Below are positions 48,796 to 54,293 of a stretch of 54,293 nucleotides of DNA, one piece after another (within the stretch, counting starts at the first letter, position 1; each line of letters begins with the position of its first letter). Below the pieces are notes generated by a model, which did no database searches, was not told the DNA's origin, and worked only from the letters and a program-made list of their open reading frames with translations. The stretch comes from CAYVUV01 sp964455095 (lineage in GTDB: Bacteria > Desulfobacterota > Binatia > HRBIN30 > CADEER01). The DNA lies in contig CAYVUV010000287.1 in the NCBI GenBank assembly GCA_964455095.1, positions 1 to 54,293 of the forward strand, in the 5' to 3' direction. A program made the translations under genes and the position numbers.

Positions 48796-48939
48796 TCATC
48801 GCGGCAGTCCGGTGCACTCGGTCAGACGAGAGGCGCCGCCCCAACGGTTGAAGGCCGCGCGAGCCATGTCGTCGACATCCGCTTGAGTGAAGTGACCAGA
48901 GAACTTGTCGCGGACGGACGCGGCGGGGAAGACGACTAA
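48796..48939 (-). pseudogene. Orphan C-terminal gene fragment next to a repeat
   Basis: On the minus strand 47 codons end in TGA at 48796. They read as a normal soluble C-terminus (KFSGHFTQADVDDMARAAFN, RWGGASRLTECTG). Going upstream the frame runs straight into the inverted repeat at 48959-49107 and has no start with a Shine-Dalgarno. I read it as the remains of a gene cut or displaced by the repeat. No family is recognised. Confidence 0.4.
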
Positions 48940-48958
48940 CCTTGATGAAACAAGAACA

Positions 48959-49107
48959 AACCACTGATAGACGCGGATAAATGCGGATGAGGCCACTTGT
49001 CGAGGCTGAGGTGGCTCGCCCCCAATGCCATTGACGATGAGGAATGGGGGACGACCCCTATGGCCGTGCTGAGCCCTATCCGCGTTCATCCGCGTGTATC
49101 CGTGGTT
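48959..49107. repeat. Inverted-repeat-flanked intergenic element
   Basis: The 30-mer starting AACCACTGATAGACGCGGAT (48959-48988) and the reverse complement of 49078-49107 agree at 26 of 30 positions. The 89 bases between have no open frame of interest. The ATCCGCGTTCATCCGCGT theme is a widespread bacterial intergenic repeat. Together with the gene remnant it fills the 353-base gap after the TIR gene. Confidence 0.75.
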
Positions 49108-49112
49108 CTGCG

Positions 49113-50312
49113 TCAGCTGAGGAGTGCAAGACAAGTCCTGAAGCGCCGGTCGACGCTCTCGGCGAACCACGCCGTGGTGCGGTCGCGTGAGAGCTTGGGG
49201 CTCTTCAGCGTGAGCTGGGGCAGGCGGGCGTAGGCTGGGGTGTTGCCCTGGCGGCTTTCGAAGATGCGCTTGATGGCGCGGTAGGTGTCGGTCGATTCGA
49301 AGTCGAGGAGCTTTTCCTTCTGGGCGTCGCGACGCACGGAGCGCTCGGACAATTCGGGGGCGAAGGCGGCGCGGAAGGCGAAGAGCGCGGCGAGCGATTT
49401 AGTGACGAGGTCGAGCTCGTTGCCGGATTTGTCGTAGGCGAGGAAGTCGCCGTCGGGGACGAGTGTCGTGCCGACGAGGAGTGCGAGCTGCTCCTGCAGC
49501 GCGGCGTTGCGCGAGGCGTACATGCCGGCGTTGTAGTCGGCGAAGCGGTAGAGAAACCGTTCGTAGCTCGCCTCGTAGGCGAACAAGCGCGCGGTGCCGT
49601 ATTCGACACCACCCTTCCTCGTATAGAGGGCGTCGCGCACCTGTTCGCGCGTCAGGCCGCGCTCCTTGCCGACTTCGGCCGCGAAGCGCACGCTGACCTG
49701 CATCGAGCCTGCGGTGGTGATCGGGTTCAGGTCGTCCACCTGCTTGCCGCCGAACAAGGCGCCGGCGACCTCCGCGGTGGCAGCGGTGCGCGGGTACTTG
49801 GCGCGGTAGAATTCGACCAGGTCGCGGAACACGATGTCGAGGTCGCGCTCGGTTTTGACCTTCTTCAACCGCACCGCGAACGAGTCGTTCTGGCCGGGGG
49901 CTTTGCCTCCGAGCAGGCGGTCGATGGCCGGTCGTCCGATCGGGCCGGCCCGCTTGCCGAGCTCGTCGAGCTTGGCCTCTACCGTGCGCGCGAGGTTCGG
50001 CACCACCGGATCGGCGACGAAGCCCGACTCCTGTTCGATGACCGCGAGCACGGCGCATACCGGCTCGCGCGCCGGTGTCTTGCCGATCGCATCGAGGGCC
50101 GCGACCACGACCTCGGCCCAGCCAAGGCGGTCTTTCACCTTCTCGGGAATGGCGCGCGCGACGGATTCGACAGCGATGCGCGGGGGCGGTGGGGGCGTGG
50201 CTCTGATCGGGCGCGCGTTCTGAGGGCCGCATGATGACACGAGCGCCGCGCAGGTGCAGATCGTCAGCGTGCGGAAGGAGAGCCCCGCCCGGTACTTCGA
50301 CGGGCTCAGCAT
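49113..50312 (-). CDS. DUF1615 lipoprotein, lytic-transglycosylase-like
   Basis: 399 residues. A lipoprotein signal ends LVSSCG (Cys28). The DUF1615 domain follows with VCAVLAVIEQESGFVADPVVP in two parts; the Glu in IEQESGF matches the catalytic Glu of SLT-type transglycosylases. ITTAGSMQVSVRFA and the later YRFADYNAGMYASRNAALQ complete the lysozyme-like fold. It probably cuts or remodels peptidoglycan from the outer-membrane side of the periplasm. It follows the SnoaL-like gene by 33 bases on the same strand and converges on the repeat region after the TIR-lysozyme gene. Confidence 0.82.
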   Translation of the reverse strand: MLSPSKYRAGLSFRTLTICTCAALVSSCGPQNARPIRATPPPPPRIAVESVARAIPEKVKDRLGWAEVVVAALDAIGKTPAREPVCAVLAVIEQESGFVADPVVPNLARTVEAKLDELGKRAGPIGRPAIDRLLGGKAPGQNDSFAVRLKKVKTERDLDIVFRDLVEFYRAKYPRTAATAEVAGALFGGKQVDDLNPITTAGSMQVSVRFAAEVGKERGLTREQVRDALYTRKGGVEYGTARLFAYEASYERFLYRFADYNAGMYASRNAALQEQLALLVGTTLVPDGDFLAYDKSGNELDLVTKSLAALFAFRAAFAPELSERSVRRDAQKEKLLDFESTDTYRAIKRIFESRQGNTPAYARLPQLTLKSPKLSRDRTTAWFAESVDRRFRTCLALLS

Positions 50313-50345
50313 GAGCGGTTGCCCCCCCTCCTTTTCGAGATGGCG

Positions 50346-50726
50346 CTAGCCGCGTGCGTTCGGGTCGTCCAGGACGAAGCGCCAGCTGCCGTCGGGTTGG
50401 CGGCGGACGATTTCGAGGGCATGGCCCTGCATTTCGGTGCGGTCGCCGGGGGGCGCGGTCAGGGTGGCGGTCCAGTCGTTGTAGAGGACGGCCATGTCGG
50501 CGCCGGCGCGGACGACCTTGAAGACGTTCATTCGGATCGACATCTTCGCGTCGCCGAAAGCTTCGAAGAAGGTGCGGATGGCGGCGGGGCCGACCAGCGG
50601 CGCGCCGTGTTGCGGGACGAGGACGCCTTGCGGCTCGTAGAGGGAGAGCAGGCCGTCGATGTCGCCAGCATTCATGTACTCGGCGAAGAGGCGATCGACG
50701 TCTTCGGGTGTTTGGGGCGCGCTCAT
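50346..50726 (-). CDS. SnoaL-like / NTF2-fold small protein
   Basis: 126 residues from the ATG at 50726, with GGAG seven bases upstream. The NTF2-like fold is indicated by DVDRLFAEYMNAGDIDGLLSLYE in two helices, GVLVPQHGAPLVGPAAIRTFFEAF and a closing WRFVLDDPNARG. Such proteins act as isomerases, hydrolases or ligand binders; the residues here do not point to one reaction. It lies 102 bases after the P450 gene and 33 before the DUF1615 gene. Confidence 0.85.
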   Translation of the reverse strand: MSAPQTPEDVDRLFAEYMNAGDIDGLLSLYEPQGVLVPQHGAPLVGPAAIRTFFEAFGDAKMSIRMNVFKVVRAGADMAVLYNDWTATLTAPPGDRTEMQGHALEIVRRQPDGSWRFVLDDPNARG

Positions 50727-50776
50727 GGATAGCTCCAGATATGGTCGAAGCGACATTGAATCACCCCCACCTCGAT

Positions 50777-50797
50777 CCTCCCCCGTCGAGGGGGAGG
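50777..50797. repeat. Palindrome CCTCCCCC-GTCGA-GGGGGAGG
   Basis: Perfect eight-base stem preceded by TCACCCCCACC. A similar arrangement occurs at 52195-52217, so both belong to one dispersed family. It lies between the SnoaL-like and P450 genes and could end or attenuate the P450 transcript. Confidence 0.6.
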
Positions 50798-50828
50798 AGG
50801 CCGGAGCGACTTGGCGTGAGACGCTCTA

Positions 50829-52094
50829 TTACTCCGGCTGCGGCTTCCGCGGCGTGAAGCGGCACGGCATGCGTTTGATGCCGTGGATGAAGGCGGAGAG
50901 CAGCATGGCCGGCTCGCCGCTGATTTCGATGTCGGGCAGGACGCGAAAGAGCTCTTCGAACATGATCGCGATCTCGCGCCGGGCCAGGTTGGCGCCGAGG
51001 CAGAAGTGCGGGCCGCCGCCGCCGAAGCCGACGTGCTCGTTGGGCTCGCGCGTGACGTCGAAGCGGTAGGGCTCGGGGAACATGCGCTCGTCGCGATTGG
51101 CCGAGTTGTACCACAGCACGACTTTGTCGCCGGCGGCGATGCGCTGGCCCGCGATCTCGGTGTCCTCGACGGCGGTGCGGCGGAAATGAATCACCGGCGT
51201 CGCCCAGCGCACGATCTCTTCCACCGCCGTCGGCGTGACGCGGGCGAAGTCGGCCATCCACTTGCGCCGCTCGTCGGGGAAGTCCGTCAGCGCCTTCATG
51301 CCGTGGCTGATCGCGTTGCGCGTCGTCTCGTTGCCGGCCGCGACGAGCAGAATGAAGAACGAGCCGAACTCCTGCGCCGTCAGCCCTTCGCCTTCCACCG
51401 AGGCGTGCACCAGCTTCGACGTCAGATCGTCTTTCGCGTCGTCGATGCGCGCCTGCCCGAGGGCCTGGGCATACTGGGCGAGCTCGAATCCCGCCGCCAT
51501 CAGCTGTTCGATCGTCGTCGCGTAGTCGGGGTCGCCGACGCCGAGAATCAGGTTGGTGAGCTCGAAGATGCGCCGGAAGTCGGACGGCGGGATGCCCATC
51601 ATCTCGCAGATGATCTCGAGCGGCAGCGCGGCGGCGATGTCGGCGACGAAGTCGCACTCGCCGCGCTCGCAGACCTGGTTGACGATGCGGCGCGCCTTCT
51701 GGCGCACCGCCGCTTCGGTGTGCGCGACCATGCGCGGGGTGAAGCCGCGATTGACGATGTTGCGCAGCTTGGTGTGGCGCGGCGGGTCCATGTTGATCAT
51801 CGAGCCGAAGAACTCGTTCATTTCGATCGGGATGTCGGCGATATTCGTGCCGCGCCCCGAGATGAAGAGCTGCGGGTTGCGACTCGCCGCCTGCAGATCG
51901 TGGTAGCGCGTCACGGCCCAGAACCCGGGCCCTTTCGGCACGCCGGGGTACTCGAACTCCTCGTGCCACGAGATCGGGCGCTCGGCGCGCAGCTTGGCGA
52001 AGGCACCTTCGCGCTCGCTGCCCGGGAGCTGCCAGAAGAGGACGTCGGCAAGGCTGATGTCGTCGAGCTTCAGCGATGTTTGCGGTGTGGTCAT
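50829..52094 (-). CDS. Cytochrome P450
   Basis: 421 residues, soluble bacterial class I type. The I-helix oxygen-binding motif is VAAGNETTRNA (251-261), the ExxR motif is EEIVRW (292-297), and the heme loop is FGGGGPHFCLGANLAR with ligand Cys365. NMDPPRHTKLRNIVNRGFTP is typical of CYP124/125/142-like enzymes that oxidise lipids or sterol side chains, so that is the most likely substrate class. No ferredoxin or reductase is adjacent. I start at ATG 52094; the upstream frame lies in a repeat-bearing gap. Confidence 0.95.
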   Translation of the reverse strand: MTTPQTSLKLDDISLADVLFWQLPGSEREGAFAKLRAERPISWHEEFEYPGVPKGPGFWAVTRYHDLQAASRNPQLFISGRGTNIADIPIEMNEFFGSMINMDPPRHTKLRNIVNRGFTPRMVAHTEAAVRQKARRIVNQVCERGECDFVADIAAALPLEIICEMMGIPPSDFRRIFELTNLILGVGDPDYATTIEQLMAAGFELAQYAQALGQARIDDAKDDLTSKLVHASVEGEGLTAQEFGSFFILLVAAGNETTRNAISHGMKALTDFPDERRKWMADFARVTPTAVEEIVRWATPVIHFRRTAVEDTEIAGQRIAAGDKVVLWYNSANRDERMFPEPYRFDVTREPNEHVGFGGGGPHFCLGANLARREIAIMFEELFRVLPDIEISGEPAMLLSAFIHGIKRMPCRFTPRKPQPE

Positions 52095-52194
52095 GGGGTG
52101 ATTCCTACACTGGCGCGCGGGGCGTGGTCTACTGGCGGAGATTGTCGGGAGTGCGGGGCCGCTGGCGCGGATCGTTTCATCACCCCCCATCCAA

Positions 52195-52217
52195 CCTTCC
52201 CCCGCAAGGGGGGAAGG
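52195..52217. repeat. Palindrome CCTTCCCCC-GCAA-GGGGGGAAGG
   Basis: A stem of nine bases, preceded by TCACCCCCCATCC, ends six bases past the FemAB-like stop codon. It resembles the palindrome at 50777-50797. Its position suggests a transcript-end hairpin for the exopolysaccharide genes, but no T-tract follows. Confidence 0.6.
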
Positions 52218-52223
52218 CTTTTC

Positions 52224-53252
52224 TCACGTGAAGAACGCGCCGTAGCGCGAGACGATGGGTGGGCCGAGGAGCTTGGTGAGCGGCAGCGGCAGGTGGCGCC
52301 AGGTGTATTGCAGCCAGCGCAAGCGCGGGTCGTCGGCGGTGCGGTCGGGGGGTGGGCTGCCGTCGCGGACGTGGACGCGGTAGCGCAGCGGTTCGACGGT
52401 GCAGCCCCACAGGCGCTTGAACTCGTAGGCGCCCGTGCCGGCTTTGCTGCGGCCGAAGTCGAAGACGCGGGCACCGCGCGCGGCGGCGCTGCGCATCGCC
52501 TCCCAGTAGAGGAAGTCGGTGATTGCGTAGCGAAAGTACTCGCGGCGACTGCCGATGTAGTAGGGGCTGACGTGCTCGCCGAAGAACAGCACGAACAACG
52601 CAGCCACGGGTGTCCGCTGGTGCTCGACGATCATCAGCGACGAGTGGTCGGGGAACTGCTCGCGCAGCGCGGCGAAGAAACGGCGCGGCAGGACCGGGGT
52701 GCCGAAGTGTCGGGCCGTGCGCGCGTAGAGGTCGTGGAACACCGCCAGGGCGTCGGGGTCGATGCGCGCGGTGAGCCCGTGGCGCTGGCCGACGCGGATC
52801 ATGTGACGGCGCTTGGCCGGGATGGCGGCGAGGTTCTCGGCGTCGGTGGCGTAGAGCGGGCGGCGAAAACGGAAGTAGCGCCCCGCGCGCAGGTGAAAGC
52901 CCGGCCCGTCGCGCCCGTCGCGCAACTCGATCGAGCGCACGCCGAGCCGGCCGGCCAGCGCCATGGCGGCGACATCGAGCGCATCGCGCGCTTCGTCGTC
53001 GCCGCAGACGCCGCCTTCGATGGCGAAGGGCAGCGACAGCAGGCAGCGGTCCATGAACGGCGCGCGCAGCTCGCACAGCGGCAGCACACCGGCGATCTCG
53101 CCGCCTCGGCGGGCGACGAGGTAATGCGCCGTGTAGCCGAAGCTGCGCTCGAGCACTTCCTTCCATCCGATCTGATGAAAGAACGTGCCGCCGGGCGCGC
53201 GGTGCACGAAGGCGTCCCACTCGTCGCGCTCGCCGGCGTAGGCGCTGACCAT
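52224..53252 (-). CDS. FemAB-like GNAT protein of the XrtA/PEP-CTERM exopolysaccharide type
   Basis: 342 residues. Two tandem acetyltransferase-like halves are typical of FemAB proteins: GGTFFHQIGWKEVLERSFGY with GGEIAGVLPLCEL, then TPVAALFVLFFGEHVSPYYIG, RYAITDFLYWEAM and FDFGRSKAGTGAYEFKRLWG. The last motif is close to FemAB proteins that accompany exosortase loci. The substrate is probably an exopolysaccharide or surface glycan precursor. It starts 16 bases after the deacetylase gene and is part of the same operon. Confidence 0.88.
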   Translation of the reverse strand: MVSAYAGERDEWDAFVHRAPGGTFFHQIGWKEVLERSFGYTAHYLVARRGGEIAGVLPLCELRAPFMDRCLLSLPFAIEGGVCGDDEARDALDVAAMALAGRLGVRSIELRDGRDGPGFHLRAGRYFRFRRPLYATDAENLAAIPAKRRHMIRVGQRHGLTARIDPDALAVFHDLYARTARHFGTPVLPRRFFAALREQFPDHSSLMIVEHQRTPVAALFVLFFGEHVSPYYIGSRREYFRYAITDFLYWEAMRSAAARGARVFDFGRSKAGTGAYEFKRLWGCTVEPLRYRVHVRDGSPPPDRTADDPRLRWLQYTWRHLPLPLTKLLGPPIVSRYGAFFT

Positions 53253-53268
53253 CAGCCGTGTCCGGCGT

Positions 53269-54111
53269 TCAGACGGCAGCCGCCGGCTGACAGAACACGT
53301 CGCGGATCGGCGCGAAGCGGTGCTCGGCCAGCAACCGCCGCAGCCGCGCTTCGGTGGCGCCGAGATTGGTGTACTGGCGCAGGCGGGCCAGGGCGCCGGC
53401 GCGCAGCCGCGGCTGCTCCGCGTCGAGCTCCCACGGATGCAGGTAGACCATGCCCGGCACACCTTCGCGCTCGTTCAGTCGCCGCAGCGCGCGCTGCGTG
53501 ACGCAGTAGGGGAAGATACGAAAGTAGCCGCCGCCGGCCACCGGCCAGTTGCGCCCGAACCAGCGCACGGTCGAGGGCGGGATCTCGAGAATCGCACCGG
53601 CCGCGCGCTGCACGCGCACCGGGACACGGCTGAAGCTCGGGATGCCGTAGAGGTCGTGGCGGATCGGGAAGATGCTCGAGTCCCAGGTGAAGCCGAGCTC
53701 GATCAACACGTCGAGCGCCCACAGCGTGCTCTCGACAATCGAGTAGCTGGCGGCGCGAAAGCCGGCGACGGGTTGGCCGAGCAAGTCCTCGAGCAGCCCG
53801 CGCGCGCGCACCACGTCGGCGCGAAACGCCTCCGGGCCGAGCCGGTACACCAGGCGATGCGCATGGCCGTGGCAGGCCACCTCGTGCCCGCGCCGCGCGA
53901 TCTCGCTCACCAGCTGCGGCCAGCGCTCGGCCACCCAGCCGAGCACGAAGAAGGTGGCGCGCGTGTCGTGTGCGCTCAACAGGTCGAGCAGGCGATGCGT
54001 GTTGCCTTCGACGCGGTGCGGCAGCGCGTCCCACTGCGAGAGCGGCACCACGCCGTCCATCGCGTTGGGGTGAAAATACTCCTCGACGTCGATGGTGAGC
54101 GCGTTGATCAT
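53269..54111 (-). CDS. XrtA-type polysaccharide deacetylase
   Basis: 280 residues from ATG 54111 (a GTG one codon earlier is possible). NODB features are visible: ALTIDVEEYFHPNAM (motif 1, with the acidic pair), RATFFVLGWVAER, HEVACHGHAHRLVYRLGP (His metal ligands), GFRAASYSI and FTWDSSIFPIRHDLYGIP. The ending carries the DUF3473-type motif PGMVYLHPWELDAEQPRL. These enzymes remove acetyl groups from exopolysaccharide intermediates in loci with exosortase XrtA. It precedes the FemAB-like gene by 16 bases. Confidence 0.92.
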   Translation of the reverse strand: MINALTIDVEEYFHPNAMDGVVPLSQWDALPHRVEGNTHRLLDLLSAHDTRATFFVLGWVAERWPQLVSEIARRGHEVACHGHAHRLVYRLGPEAFRADVVRARGLLEDLLGQPVAGFRAASYSIVESTLWALDVLIELGFTWDSSIFPIRHDLYGIPSFSRVPVRVQRAAGAILEIPPSTVRWFGRNWPVAGGGYFRIFPYCVTQRALRRLNEREGVPGMVYLHPWELDAEQPRLRAGALARLRQYTNLGATEARLRRLLAEHRFAPIRDVFCQPAAAV

Positions 54112-54177
54112 CACCTGCCCATCGACAGAGGTTGCCAGCGCATACGATCCGCCGCGTGCGCGCCAACCTCTGCGGCT

Positions 54178-54293
54178 CTACCGCGCGCCCCAGCCGAACA
54201 GCAGGCGTTTCAGGGTCAACGCCATGATGGTCAGGTCCATGCGCAGCGAGAAGTGGCGCAGGTAGTAGAGGTCGTATTCGAGCTTCTGGCGCG
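54178..54293 (-). CDS. C-terminal end of an exopolysaccharide sugar transferase, partial at right edge
   Basis: The last 37 codons plus TAG of a gene that enters from the right. QKLEYDLYYLRHFSLRMDLT followed by a basic-hydrophobic end (LKRLLFGWGAR) is the conserved tail of polyprenyl-phosphate glycosylphosphotransferases (WcaJ/ExoY type). These start repeat-unit assembly on undecaprenyl phosphate. With the two genes downstream it marks an exopolysaccharide locus continuing beyond the window. Confidence 0.85.
   Translation of the reverse strand, partial: RQKLEYDLYYLRHFSLRMDLTIMALTLKRLLFGWGAR

Overview
The window is GC-rich, gene-dense bacterial DNA with short gaps, many 1-20 base gene overlaps, a quinol-type nitric oxide reductase, Tat-exported enzymes, lipoproteins and an exopolysaccharide/XrtA-type locus. 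Several exported proteins carry long Thr/Pro linkers. One ends in a roughly 165-residue C-terminal module that I associate from memory with uncultured Deltaproteobacteria-like lineages, especially Candidatus Binatota. That taxonomic guess is inference only. There is no rRNA, tRNA, phage, plasmid, CRISPR array or transposase that I can see.

Layout. 1-62: possible start of a DEAD-box helicase leaving the left edge. 184-4128: DsbD, a divergent outer-membrane-like protein, and a RibBA protein whose second domain has lost its zinc ligands. 4187-4369: nested inverted-repeat element. 4383-6417: CoxE-like/MoxR pair. 6510-8015: MscS-type channel with a cyclic-nucleotide-binding domain. 8024-12124: a 1366-residue multi-membrane sensor-like protein of unknown function. 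12255-18670: one operon with a Yej-type peptide importer (yejA, yejB, fused yejE-yejF) and a crotonase. 18882-22102: periplasmic binding protein plus qNOR. 22096-24551: ArsR-methyltransferase fusion coupled to S-adenosylhomocysteinase, with a palindrome next to the start codon. 24731-28175: secreted Gly/Pro/Ala-rich protein, metallophosphoesterase, lipid kinase and Tat-exported aldo/keto reductase. 28182-34302: sorbosone-dehydrogenase-like protein, DUF1800 and DUF1501. 34292-36986: pyrophosphatase, epoxide hydrolase and a small secreted protein. 37249-40191: hybrid histidine kinase. 40446-45069: translationally coupled DUF3604, parvulin and HupE genes. 45186-47143: duplicated-domain lipoprotein and a glycosyltransferase-like protein. 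47278-48759: TIR-TM-lysozyme-like fusion. 49113-52094: DUF1615 lipoprotein, SnoaL-like protein and P450. 52224-54293: FemAB-like protein, XrtA-type polysaccharide deacetylase and the end of a sugar transferase.

The best candidate for an undescribed system is the gene at 47278-48759. It has an N-terminal cytosolic TIR domain, one membrane span, a coiled coil and a C-terminal pesticin/T4-lysozyme-like domain predicted to lie in the periplasm. This architecture suggests an inside-to-outside cell-wall-cutting or suicide device. It sits between dispersed repeats and beside a gene remnant, as expected for an accessory insertion site. Second is the 1366-residue protein at 8024-12124: Cache-like sensor region, about 12 membrane spans, a degenerate P-loop-like region and a winged helix.

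At least five families of short dispersed or palindromic repeats fill the intergenic regions. Two have copies in two separate places in this window.
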